Made by a program: the position numbers and the translations under genes
Virus record (IMG/VR): IMGVR_UViG_3300013119_000533
Coordinates: 1 to 64,000 of that record
DNA: 64,000 nucleotides
Source: a virus
Reading direction: 5' to 3' (one strand)
Notes under the pieces: generated by a model
Told to the model about the DNA's origin: nothing
What the model saw: only the letters and a program-made list of their open reading frames with translations
Database searches by the model: none
In this document: positions 1 through 8,449 of the stretch, piece by piece
How the letters are laid out: each line of letters opens with the position of its first letter
Numbering within the stretch: position 1 is the stretch's first letter

Positions 1-20
1 AGATCTAAATTCAGTGCCAT
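1..20 (-). CDS. Start of a gene running off the left edge
   Basis: An ATG at 20-18 begins an open frame (M-A-L-N-L-D) that leaves the window. A strong ribosome site, GGAGGT at 28-33, sits at normal spacing upstream, and a sigma70-like promoter lies about 75 bases further up (103-131). Those three signals together make a real gene start convincing even though only six codons are visible. Nothing can be said about the product. Confidence 0.7.
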
Positions 21-72
21 TTTTATTACCTCCTATGGTATGTTATTTTTTTGCACACTTTCGGCTATAGCG

Positions 73-92
73 GGTCAGCAAATCTTCTGACC
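73..92 (-). promoter_or_regulatory. Hairpin in the 5' leader of the left-edge gene
   Basis: GGTCAG and CTGACC (73-78 and 87-92) form a 6-bp stem with an 8-base loop. It lies just downstream of the expected transcription start (about base 96) and upstream of the ribosome site, so it would be at the very 5' end of the transcript. There is no T tract, so it is not an ordinary terminator; a stabilising 5' hairpin or an operator are possible. Confidence 0.35.
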
Positions 93-102
93 AACTTTCT
101 AT

Positions 103-131
103 ACTATACTAAACGTTTTTTTGTTTGTCAA
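103..131 (-). promoter_or_regulatory. Sigma70-like promoter P1
   Basis: Read on the minus strand: TTGACA (126-131), a 17-base spacer, and TATAGT (103-108). The match to the bacterial housekeeping consensus and the spacer length are excellent. It overlaps the last codons and just follows the stop of the 412-residue gene, and drives the gene beginning at base 20. The same architecture, including the TTTAGTATAGTATA block around the -10, recurs at 1403-1431. Confidence 0.85.
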
Positions 132-132
132 C

Positions 133-1371
133 TTAATTGTCTAATTCTTTAAAGTTTTTTCTTACGTGATCGATGTCGTAAAGTTGCCCAACAGTCTCTA
201 CTGGATAAGATTGCGATTGCCCCATATACTTGACATTCAAGGTGACGCTTGGATAGGCGTCGCCGATAAGACGATCTAGGTAATCGTGAAACTTAATTCG
301 ATGATTGTGCAAGTTTTTATCACCGCCCGAACCGGTAAGAGAAACTAGGACTCTAACTTCTTCTGGCAGTGCGCCGTTGTTCTGCTCCCGATGGTTCACA
401 ATCATGTTCCACAAGTCTCCACAGATCTGTCTTTTTGTGCCGTTTGCTTTTCCACTGTGTCTCTTGACGATAACCTTGTTAGAGTTTACGGACTCCTTCT
501 CTTCTGATTCCATCTTAATCATTTCTGCATCAGAATATGAATACGCTGCTTTTTGTTCTTGATAGCACCAACTATTAAACACATTCGTAATACACTTTGT
601 TGCATATTCCTCGGACCAACGATATCCACTATCTTTGATAACATCTGGAAGCAAAAAATCAACGATTTTAGTTCTCAACCTACCTCGCTGACTCTTCAGT
701 GATCTTCTAGTAGAATTGTCAATCCTTTGATCTTCAAGTTGGCGGTTAATCTGATTGACAGCGGCAATCTCGTCTTGCAAGACGCCAGAACCTGTTGTTA
801 GCGCAGAAGCAATGCCATTCTTAATTGCTGCCTCACTGTTTGGTTCTCCGTTGTCTGGATGAGAATTTAGTTGTCTCAAATATCTGTTCTTCTCATATCT
901 TGTTTTAAGTGACATGAAATCCCTATCCAATATTGCTGGAAAATAAGTAAGATTTGTCAGAGGAAGCATTGCGTCCCTGTTGAATCCTCCTATGCCCTCT
1001 AGAATATGGGTTACGTTGTTCAAATTATTGTATGGTATGAGATTTAGGGGGGTTCTAATTCCAAACTCTAATTTTCCACGCTCATTAAGTACACCCTGAT
1101 TCGCTTGAGCGGCAAACTGTTTGACCTTCGCATGATTGATTGTATCAGGGCGCACCTGATACTTTGACCTTTGCTTATTGTAGACCTGCTCACCTACCTT
1201 CACAGCGATTAATCCTTCAATGTGTTCTTTGTGGTTTGAATCAAACATTTCTGGTTTAAATGCATTGTTTTCGTTACAACACTGCTTGATTCTCTCAGGC
1301 GTGTTGCAGTACTCAATAATCTGCTGAAACACGTCCTTGGTTTGTGGAAAATCCACTACGTTGTGAGGCAT
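133..1371 (-). CDS. Hypothetical protein, 412 residues, own promoter
   Basis: I do not recognise this protein. It is soluble in appearance, with no signal peptide or membrane segment. The middle (about residues 205-235) is rich in Arg, Gln and Lys and could be helical; a short Cys-containing stretch (NSWCYQEQ) follows. The start ATG at 1371 has a GGAGGG ribosome site five bases upstream. The gene is set apart from the virion operon: it has its own sigma70-like promoter (1403-1431) and is followed by another promoter (103-131), so it is probably expressed by host polymerase early or in the middle of infection. A DNA- or host-directed function is plausible but only inferred. Confidence 0.8.
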   Translation of the reverse strand: MPHNVVDFPQTKDVFQQIIEYCNTPERIKQCCNENNAFKPEMFDSNHKEHIEGLIAVKVGEQVYNKQRSKYQVRPDTINHAKVKQFAAQANQGVLNERGKLEFGIRTPLNLIPYNNLNNVTHILEGIGGFNRDAMLPLTNLTYFPAILDRDFMSLKTRYEKNRYLRQLNSHPDNGEPNSEAAIKNGIASALTTGSGVLQDEIAAVNQINRQLEDQRIDNSTRRSLKSQRGRLRTKIVDFLLPDVIKDSGYRWSEEYATKCITNVFNSWCYQEQKAAYSYSDAEMIKMESEEKESVNSNKVIVKRHSGKANGTKRQICGDLWNMIVNHREQNNGALPEEVRVLVSLTGSGGDKNLHNHRIKFHDYLDRLIGDAYPSVTLNVKYMGQSQSYPVETVGQLYDIDHVRKNFKELDN

Positions 1372-1402
1372 TTGGGCCCTCCTTTTCTTTTATTGTTTTT
1401 AT

Positions 1403-1431
1403 ACTATACTAAATGTTTATTTGCTTGTCAA
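1403..1431 (-). promoter_or_regulatory. Sigma70-like promoter P2
   Basis: On the minus strand TTGACA (1426-1431), 17-base spacer, TATAGT (1403-1408), with the same bases flanking the -10 as in promoter P1. The -35 box is encoded inside the last codons of the thymidine kinase gene. Predicted transcription start is near 1396, giving a leader of about 25 bases before the 412-residue gene. Confidence 0.85.
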
Positions 1432-1971
1432 CTGTTTTTTGTAATGTTTGAAACATCTTGGTTCATACATTTCTGAACCGCCAATTAATAACTCTCTGTC
1501 GTCCTCAAACTTTCTAAAAGTGAAGTAAGCATCTCTACCACACTTAGAGCAGACTGATGGACACTTCACCACGTTCGTTGCCCAGGGCATCATCTTTGAC
1601 ACTTCCTTAAAAGGTTCTGCCTTTGAGGATAGGTCCAGACTCGATACTAACACAGAGACACCTGACTTGTAAAGACTTATTGCAACATTACTTACACCTT
1701 TTATCATAAACGCTTCGTCGATGGCAACCACTTCGGCGGGACTCTCCTTTAGATGTCGGAGAATGTCTGCTCCAGACGTAACGCAATGCGCATCGATGCG
1801 TCCACCGTTGTGAGTCACTATCTCTCCAGCAGAGTACCTGTCGTCGATCATTGGTTTAAATGCCAGGATCTTCTTTCCTTGATATTTGTATCTTTCCAGT
1901 GCTGCAATAAGTCTTGTTGTCTTTGATCCGAACATTGGACCAACAAACATGACTAGGTCAGGGTTTTTCAA
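1417..1971 (-). CDS. tdk: Thymidine kinase (TK1-like, type II)
   Basis: Phosphorylates thymidine to dTMP, feeding phage DNA synthesis from salvaged nucleosides. The phosphate-binding loop is GPMFGSKT (residues 11-18), the Walker B pair is D85-E86 in VVAIDEAF, and a structural zinc site is formed by C141, C144, C173 and H176. At 184 residues it has the usual length for the family. The annotated start is a TTG codon with a GAGAG-like ribosome site; the next in-frame ATG (residue 8) lies only three residues before the P-loop, so the TTG start is preferred but not certain. It follows the FtsZ-like gene after 12 bases and closes the long coupled operon. Confidence 0.93.
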   Translation of the reverse strand: MKNPDLVMFVGPMFGSKTTRLIAALERYKYQGKKILAFKPMIDDRYSAGEIVTHNGGRIDAHCVTSGADILRHLKESPAEVVAIDEAFMIKGVSNVAISLYKSGVSVLVSSLDLSSKAEPFKEVSKMMPWATNVVKCPSVCSKCGRDAYFTFRKFEDDRELLIGGSEMYEPRCFKHYKKQLTSK

Positions 1972-1983
1972 CTTAATCTCTCT

Positions 1984-2820
1984 TTAAAAATCTTGTACTT
2001 TTGAAGAATATGTCTTTATATAACAAAAATCTGTCTCATACTGAGTCTCGTAGACTCCGTAACTGTACTTGCACAGTTCTTCGTTTTTGTCTTTAATTAA
2101 TTTTATAATATTTCTCTGCAGATTTTTGTCTTCTGCTAAACTTTGTTGAGAAATACCGTAATAAAGTCTGGTGTCCATTTTGTTTGTCAAGGGATACAGC
2201 AAACTTTCTTTTCCCTCTTTCATATCTAAAACTCCCAGAGTGCAAACTCTCCTAGAATCGTTTACTATCGAAAAGTTACTCACCTCTGCATCCTGGTGGT
2301 CAAACACCATAACCATGTGGAAAACAGAAGCGATCAAACTGTTGATTGCAGGGTAATACTCTTTTATACTCGCATCTTCAACCAGTGTGTCCATTTCAGA
2401 GTTGCTTGTCAAGTATATGTTTTTAAATATGCCTGACCTAGTATACTCCTGCATTATAGAGAATACCATCCTTTCATGCATCAACTGTTTTTCGTCAAGA
2501 AGGTCTAACTCTGGTCTAACGCAGACAACTGTAATTTCTTTGTCTCTAATTTGATACAAAAACTTGAGTGCAATAGACGAAACAAAACTCGAACCGCTAA
2601 GTACAAAGATTACCTTATCTTTTATCTTGTCTTTCAGTCTTTTCGGTATTGTCTTGAAAGATTCTTCGTACTCTTCTGGGGTTTCTTTCTTTTTTACAAC
2701 CAGTTTATCTTTCCACTCAACAGAGGAATCATCTACGCAAATAACATTGTACTGAGAGTATTTGTCGAACTGCATGGCAACGCGGCATCCGACACCGCCT
2801 AATCCTATTACTGTATACAT
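1984..2820 (-). CDS. Divergent FtsZ/tubulin-like protein
   Basis: The order of elements fits the tubulin/FtsZ nucleotide-binding domain: a glycine-rich first loop GLGGVG (residues 6-11), strand two ending VICVDD (26-31), a strand plus loop VLSGSSFVSS (73-82) where FtsZ has its GGGTGTG signature, then VVCVRPE (98-104, compare VVTKPF in FtsZ), TSNSEMD (138-144, compare PNDKL) and a long helix (about 156-172). The signature is degenerate and the catalytic T7-loop aspartates are not evident, so GTPase activity is doubtful. Length 278 is shorter than FtsZ. It starts in a one-base TAATG overlap with the polymerase stop, so the two are translationally coupled. A different Rossmann-type protein such as a ThiF-like fold is the alternative. 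Confidence 0.5.
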   Translation of the reverse strand: MYTVIGLGGVGCRVAMQFDKYSQYNVICVDDSSVEWKDKLVVKKKETPEEYEESFKTIPKRLKDKIKDKVIFVLSGSSFVSSIALKFLYQIRDKEITVVCVRPELDLLDEKQLMHERMVFSIMQEYTRSGIFKNIYLTSNSEMDTLVEDASIKEYYPAINSLIASVFHMVMVFDHQDAEVSNFSIVNDSRRVCTLGVLDMKEGKESLLYPLTNKMDTRLYYGISQQSLAEDKNLQRNIIKLIKDKNEELCKYSYGVYETQYETDFCYIKTYSSKVQDF

Positions 2821-3938
2821 TAAACCTCTTTCATTTCCCCAAAGTTTTTACCGATACCAGAGTTGACAACGTACTTTCCAAACCTAGTGTCTGCAAATAT
2901 ACTCTTCGCCTCCAAAAACTTTTCTTTATCTTCTTTAGCAAAATCCAGTATAACAGAGTCGTGAAGCAAATAACAGATTTTTGTTCTAAATCCTTTAAAA
3001 AAATCTCTCAACTTATATGCCTGCTCGATGCAGACATCACTGCTCGTGCTTTGAACAATATAGTTTAGTGCCCTTCTTTCATCAGTTTCAATATATCGCA
3101 AAAAGGGGGTCTTTACGCCGTCTTTGTGACGATAGTTATCTTTGACCCAATCCCTGTTGTAAAGTCTCTCCAGCAGAGGATCTCGCGCTTCAGGGTTATA
3201 TAACCAGGCGAAAGTTCGCTTCTTCATCTCCTCTCGGGTGATCTCGTCAGATGTCTGTTGCATATTCCATTCATGAATGTCGTTCAATGGTTGTTCCTTG
3301 CCCGAAAGTGCAAGGAGTGTACGCAACTCTGCAGCGTTGAAGTCAAATTCGACAAAGAGGTCATTCGATGGTTCCAAAGAGGATCTGTCTTCCCTTTTCA
3401 TGGTCAGGATAGGTATACCAGACTTCTTGTTGGACAACCTGCCTGTCCTCGTTCCAAAGATACTATAATTTGTGTTCTTCAGTTCCCCATTGTAAAGGTT
3501 GCTCTTGGCATTCATCTCTTCTGTTAGGATGTGTGCCTTTTTGAGTACATCGTAGTGCGCTGGCTTTCGAATATTCTCAAATGCATGCTTTATAATGTTT
3601 CCTTTGTCCTTTAGAAAGTCAAGCAAAATATCGGAAGGTATATAATCATATATACAGTGATCCTGCAGGTTACATTTCGATGTAACGACAGATTTCATGA
3701 TTGCGGAAATTCTTCCCGAGGTACACTTCCAAGAATCAAGAATGAAAATCGGGCAGACCGATTCTATCTCCCCATCTGAGGTGTACAAATATGCATAGTC
3801 CACATCGTCCCTATCTGAGAGGTGATCTGTGTGCCTCCACGTCTTATTGAGTTCTGGTAGATTTTGGAAATCTGCCAAATCACCAGAGACGTACATTTTC
3901 AAGCACTTCTTGTTATTGTCAATTATCTGAAAATACAT
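2820..3938 (-). CDS. polA: Family A DNA polymerase, polymerase domain only
   Basis: Replicative or repair DNA polymerase of the PolI/T7 family. Visible motifs: GTRTGRLS (162-169), motif A FDFNAAELR with catalytic D199, motif B as R235-x3-K239-x3-F243-x3-Y247, the QSTSSD box (about 296-301, compare QGTAAD in PolI) and motif C LLHDS with catalytic D327. Only 372 residues long: there is no 3'-5' or 5'-3' exonuclease domain and the fingers are short. Motif C has Ser after the Asp where PolI has Glu. Starts with a one-base TAATG overlap with the upstream gene and ends in one with the FtsZ-like gene. A separate proofreading exonuclease might be encoded outside the window. Confidence 0.9.
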   Translation of the reverse strand: MYFQIIDNNKKCLKMYVSGDLADFQNLPELNKTWRHTDHLSDRDDVDYAYLYTSDGEIESVCPIFILDSWKCTSGRISAIMKSVVTSKCNLQDHCIYDYIPSDILLDFLKDKGNIIKHAFENIRKPAHYDVLKKAHILTEEMNAKSNLYNGELKNTNYSIFGTRTGRLSNKKSGIPILTMKREDRSSLEPSNDLFVEFDFNAAELRTLLALSGKEQPLNDIHEWNMQQTSDEITREEMKKRTFAWLYNPEARDPLLERLYNRDWVKDNYRHKDGVKTPFLRYIETDERRALNYIVQSTSSDVCIEQAYKLRDFFKGFRTKICYLLHDSVILDFAKEDKEKFLEAKSIFADTRFGKYVVNSGIGKNFGEMKEV

Positions 3939-5041
3939 TATCTATAAATATCTGTCTTTATTTCAAGGATTTTTCTCTCTACATAATCCATAGATCTTTC
4001 AAACCCTTCCTTTATGAGCAAACTATAACAGTTTTCAAGAAGTCTGTCAATCTTTGTTTTAGGAATATTTATTTTTTCTTCTAATACGAGGATTTTAACA
4101 TACAACTGAAACCACTTCTTATCCCCATATGCCGCGACAGCTGCGGAGGCAGGCGTTCTACTTGTGATAGTTGTACCCCTTAACAAGGACCCATCCTTAC
4201 ATATCTTATATGTGGCCGTCTCTCCGTGAGCCGCGGTCAAGAGATCGTACCAGGACCCAATGCTATATTTGATCTTGTCTAGGTCGAAACCGCGACAGTT
4301 ATAGTAAAAAGAACTTTGTATATCAGATTCGACACCAACGTATTGGCTGGCATATTCAAGCATTTGTCTGCTTTTGATGTTTGCGACTAGTGCCCAAGGC
4401 GCGTGGGCCATTAGGGAGAACCCATGTTGCGCTGCAAGATTAGCATATGCATCAAAAGAAGGACTGTTGATAATTTTCAACTTGGTTTCTATTCCGTCGA
4501 CTGAATGTGATGCCTTCATTAATTCTATAACCAATCCAGTACCATGAATTGGACATAATCCAGATTTAACAAACCTGGAGTAAGTCACTGGAGACTGGTG
4601 CGAATAGTCTTTAATGGCAAGCAATACAACTTCCACAAACTGATCAAGACTTTTTATGCTATCCTTTCGCGGTAAAATATACTCGGAATAAATCACACTA
4701 AATAAATTTTCTAATTGCCTATCATACAATTCTAGCGGATTTACATACCCCCTCTGTGCCACAATGATTGGTATTCCCTCTATGGGGTGAGACAACCTCT
4801 CATATTTAGCAGAAAATTCAACAAACGCATCAACAACAAAATTCAGAGCACTAATCTCAGTGCCTGGGATTTGCTCTATTGCTGAGTGGTTCAATGGGGC
4901 GATAGACTTACCATTCGAATCGATACGTCCATACATCTGATGTTTCGGAGACCTATTATCAAAAGACTCAAGACTGGGTTCGAATTGAATCTCGCGCATA
5001 TATCCTAAATTTTCTAGAAATTTTCTTTTTGAATCAGTCAT
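3938..5041 (-). CDS. Probable virion structural protein, 367 residues
   Basis: No enzymatic motif is visible; I looked for DxE exonuclease motifs because it adjoins the polymerase and found none. Features include an APWALVANI stretch (about residues 220-228) and a YSRFVKSGLCP segment that I associate, from memory only, with large virion proteins of marine and jumbo phages. Its start overlaps the stop of the baseplate-hub-like gene by eight bases and its stop overlaps the polymerase start, so it is coupled to both. Position at the end of the tail gene run favours a tail or baseplate role. Confidence 0.6.
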   Translation of the reverse strand: MTDSKRKFLENLGYMREIQFEPSLESFDNRSPKHQMYGRIDSNGKSIAPLNHSAIEQIPGTEISALNFVVDAFVEFSAKYERLSHPIEGIPIIVAQRGYVNPLELYDRQLENLFSVIYSEYILPRKDSIKSLDQFVEVVLLAIKDYSHQSPVTYSRFVKSGLCPIHGTGLVIELMKASHSVDGIETKLKIINSPSFDAYANLAAQHGFSLMAHAPWALVANIKSRQMLEYASQYVGVESDIQSSFYYNCRGFDLDKIKYSIGSWYDLLTAAHGETATYKICKDGSLLRGTTITSRTPASAAVAAYGDKKWFQLYVKILVLEEKINIPKTKIDRLLENCYSLLIKEGFERSMDYVERKILEIKTDIYR

Positions 5042-8000
5042 TAATCATCGCCACCGTCTCGGCATCTGTCAAGGTGTCTCCTCTTTCTATCTTTCTCATA
5101 ATACGCGCAAGATTTCTTTCTTTTTTGGCCGTGGCTTGCCTCTCCAGAAGACGTTTCTTTTCTTCTTTGCTCTTGGGTTTGATTGCCTCGATGGCCTCAG
5201 CCCAATCTACGGTCGATTCATTATAACACTTAAAGGAAGTCGAAAACCCTGATGAATCAATCTTGTGTTCCACGTTAATAACGTTATAAAGTCCAGTTAG
5301 TCCAACCTCCTTAAAAACTGGTGAATCAGAAATATCTGCGACACCTATCAAACTCGGCTTAACAAAAAAGGATAATCCAGGGTAAAAATCTATCAACCCG
5401 AAGCTCGTTATATCGACATTGTAAAGCTGCGGTATCATAATCAGGCCATTCTCCGATCTAAATCCTTTTTCTATGTTATCATCTTGCTTTGCCTTCATGC
5501 TTTGGTTCTCCACCTGCTTGAAAGAAATTTTTCTTATTATGCTCTTATCCTTGCCCACTTCCCATTTCGTTAATCTTAGTGCATCTTGGATATTAAGTTC
5601 TGTCGAAGCTTGAGACATTGTGTAATAGTACACCGTTTCATCACCCCCGCCTTGTCCGTACCCTTCTGCATAGAGTTTGTCAACTGATGGCGCTGTGCGC
5701 AATTTTTTAATCTTTTCTGGCGTAGTCCTGAATTGACCCACTTTCATACTATATGCTGATGTGTGTTTTCCAGAATCCAGAACATAATCCCCTTGATTGT
5801 AGTACCTCTGCACTTCCCTCAATAACGATGTTATTAATTTCTGCAACGTGAACCTTCTTGCTGTTGACTGTTCGAAATCCTTCATGATCTTTTGATAAGT
5901 TTCCAGCGCAATAGGTATTTTATATAAATTATAAAAGTCACGATTGATACGAATATTTCCCAACATCACACTGACTTTATCTTTCTCCAGCACCTTGACA
6001 CTTTCGCTAACTTTCAAAAATGAAGAAATTATATCCCCCATTGTAAAAAACAGAACAGCATGCTCGCTGTCGAGTGTCGCCAATACCTGGGCGTGGCGGG
6101 CCAACTCATCATCAAGTTCTTTTTGAGCTTTCGCTACCTGCACTGATAATGGATCATCGAACCAACCGTCGTCGTTTCCTTTCTTGGCTCTCTCAAGTTT
6201 GTCTTGTAGAACCTTCACCTTTTTGGCATGGGTTTTGTTTTCTTCATCGAGGACAGCCTTTCGACCTTTTTTGGTTTTGCCATCTCCCTCGGCAATCAGA
6301 TCGACTTTAGATTTTATTTTCTTGGTGGGGTTGTCACTTTCAGTAGTCTTTTTAGTAGGAGATATCTCTATGTATGACTTATCAGTACCAGGCAGGCGAT
6401 AATTTGCGCTATCAGCGGCGGCCTGTTCTTCCATTATACTCAACCCTGGAAGTTCATTACCTTCAGAATCTTTAGTTACGAGCATTCTTTGAACCTTTAC
6501 TCGCTTTTCTTCTGGTTTTAAGAATTCCTCATCCAGCGTCTTAGAAACCTGCATCCTAAATCTACATACTCTTCTAAAGTCCACAACTTTCTGTGATCCA
6601 CCAGTTGTACGCATCTTCGGAGGGAGCATCTGGTCGTCAGCAAAATTTAACTTATAGAAGTGGGGCCTCATAACCCTATTAAAGGCAGTATCGAACAACT
6701 TCTCTCTGTATGCTTTTCCTTCTATTGCGAACCTGTACATCTTGCTATTATCTGTCAGATGATTTAGTACGGCATTTATCTTCTTTGTCTTCTTTTGTTG
6801 AAAATAATCAGTGTGGACACTTATGTGAGTGGTCACTTGGTTGTGTTCCTTTTTGGGAATCTTCTTGAAAAAGGTTCGGATCTTCTTCTTAGTATCGTCG
6901 GAAGCAGTCGGATGCACCCTATTAATATACTCGTTCACGACCCTCTGTATATTTCTGTTCAAAGTCGGTTGTGTTTCTTTGGCCATTTGAGAGATTAATC
7001 CATCATAATAACTGTGGACGTGTGAGTCACCGTCGGACATTACATCAATATCTTGAAATACCTCACTGGTTCTTGAAACATAATCACACTGAAGCATGAA
7101 AGACCCATCCTCATTGAAGTTGAATGAGTGTTTGTAATAACTCATGACAAAAGTCTTCAATTGCCTCTTCAATGACTTTACTTGCAGGGGTGTATAGTTA
7201 AGTGATTTGATTGTCTCCGAACTGGGCATGTTCCACCCCACTGTCAACATAAGGTCTTTTGGACTACCGTCTTCGGACCCTAACCCCTCTGGCTGAATAA
7301 GTGGCAAATACAATTCACGTCCTCTCTTGCTGCTAAAAACAGACAAGTTGGATCCATAAAAAGTTATAGTTGAATCAATGTCTCTCTTGGCGGTCTCTGG
7401 GGTGTCACCTGCAAGACGAATTGTTAAATCTTGAAGACCCAGAACACTCTGGAAGTTATTAAGGGCAGTAATTCCTGTCCTTTTTTGAGTTGATAATCCC
7501 CTATTTTGAATGGGGATCGGTTTCTTTGTTTTCTTTTCGCGGTTATATACGAAGAACTCCACCCTTGGTGTTAAAGCAGCGAGTTGGGCATTATTAAGAG
7601 TGACAAGTGGATTTACTAAAAACCCCTCATAGTCCTTATTTTTGACATACTCCATTTTAAAACTAAAAATATTGGTGAGTCTGTTTGTGTCCAGTCCTGA
7701 CTTTATCGAAAAAACGCGGCCTTTTGCTGCGATCGCAGAGGTGCGGGTCATGGCAGTTGTGTTCATTATGTGCGCTCCATACATGCTTAGTAGGTGCTGA
7801 TCCTTTGTTCCCTTTCTTAAGGATATATAGTTTTGTCGGATTCTATCAAAAGTGAATTCTGCGAATTGAGGTTTTATTGGGTTATCCAGTGCATGGTCTT
7901 CTGTTGCCGTTTCTTGTTCAATTTCTGCAACGACTTCTGAGTCTGTACCGTACGCGGAGAGTAGTTTACCCGTTGTGGCGGCCGTTCCTAGACTCTTTTT

Positions 8001-8447
8001 TAATTTTGCTATTTTCTCGGCATTTGCTTCTCGGGACTTTTTATCTTTTTGGTTCTTGTTATTACGCAGGACTGTGATTAGTTCTGCAATTTCCTTATCA
8101 GCGTCGCCGCCAGCACCATATTTCTTTTCCCAGCCCTGGAGTTTCTTATAATCCTTTTTAGGACCTAATTTATACAAATTCAAATCTTTGGACAATGGGT
8201 AGATTTTGCTATAATCTTCTACCGTCAACTCTTTGGCACTTGGGTAGTTGCCATCGTTGCGCGGTTTGATCACTTCATTGAGATAATCATTGATTGGTTC
8301 ATACTGCTTGGATTTAGGGCCATTCCTGTTGGAAGCTGCCATGTCGAGCATCTGCTTGGTGATACTTTGTTTAAAACTTTTGATGTTGCTCTCGGCTTCT
8401 GCCTTAATACTGTCAACGATTTTCTGTTCAGCTGATGTGTATTTCAT
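5034..8447 (-). CDS. Large baseplate hub-like tail protein
   Basis: About 1137 residues. The C-terminal part has the pattern found near the end of phage hub proteins (late control D / T4 gp27 type): GLTGLYNVINVEHKI followed by SSGFSTSFKC. Two Lys/Glu-rich helical stretches (about residues 135-170 and 755-815) look like coiled coils. The frame opens further upstream at 8483, but that would overlap the preceding gene; the ATG at 8447 lies right after that gene's stop and has a GTGAGGGGG ribosome site, so it is chosen. Sits between gp53/LysM-like protein and the polymerase block. Hub assignment is inferred from pattern and position, not from a full-length match. Confidence 0.6.
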   Translation of the reverse strand: MKYTSAEQKIVDSIKAEAESNIKSFKQSITKQMLDMAASNRNGPKSKQYEPINDYLNEVIKPRNDGNYPSAKELTVEDYSKIYPLSKDLNLYKLGPKKDYKKLQGWEKKYGAGGDADKEIAELITVLRNNKNQKDKKSREANAEKIAKLKKSLGTAATTGKLLSAYGTDSEVVAEIEQETATEDHALDNPIKPQFAEFTFDRIRQNYISLRKGTKDQHLLSMYGAHIMNTTAMTRTSAIAAKGRVFSIKSGLDTNRLTNIFSFKMEYVKNKDYEGFLVNPLVTLNNAQLAALTPRVEFFVYNREKKTKKPIPIQNRGLSTQKRTGITALNNFQSVLGLQDLTIRLAGDTPETAKRDIDSTITFYGSNLSVFSSKRGRELYLPLIQPEGLGSEDGSPKDLMLTVGWNMPSSETIKSLNYTPLQVKSLKRQLKTFVMSYYKHSFNFNEDGSFMLQCDYVSRTSEVFQDIDVMSDGDSHVHSYYDGLISQMAKETQPTLNRNIQRVVNEYINRVHPTASDDTKKKIRTFFKKIPKKEHNQVTTHISVHTDYFQQKKTKKINAVLNHLTDNSKMYRFAIEGKAYREKLFDTAFNRVMRPHFYKLNFADDQMLPPKMRTTGGSQKVVDFRRVCRFRMQVSKTLDEEFLKPEEKRVKVQRMLVTKDSEGNELPGLSIMEEQAAADSANYRLPGTDKSYIEISPTKKTTESDNPTKKIKSKVDLIAEGDGKTKKGRKAVLDEENKTHAKKVKVLQDKLERAKKGNDDGWFDDPLSVQVAKAQKELDDELARHAQVLATLDSEHAVLFFTMGDIISSFLKVSESVKVLEKDKVSVMLGNIRINRDFYNLYKIPIALETYQKIMKDFEQSTARRFTLQKLITSLLREVQRYYNQGDYVLDSGKHTSAYSMKVGQFRTTPEKIKKLRTAPSVDKLYAEGYGQGGGDETVYYYTMSQASTELNIQDALRLTKWEVGKDKSIIRKISFKQVENQSMKAKQDDNIEKGFRSENGLIMIPQLYNVDITSFGLIDFYPGLSFFVKPSLIGVADISDSPVFKEVGLTGLYNVINVEHKIDSSGFSTSFKCYNESTVDWAEAIEAIKPKSKEEKKRLLERQATAKKERNLARIMRKIERGDTLTDAETVAMIND

Positions 8448-8449
8448 CC

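Noticed and set aside
3943-3953. TATAAATA-like sequence, a possible T4 late promoter
   Set aside because: It is in the plus orientation, opposite to all genes, and lies next to a coupled start codon; similar AT-rich strings occur in coding sequence.
3938-5041. A proofreading exonuclease partner for the short polymerase
   Set aside because: No DxE, or other DEDD-type exonuclease motif could be found in the 367-residue protein.
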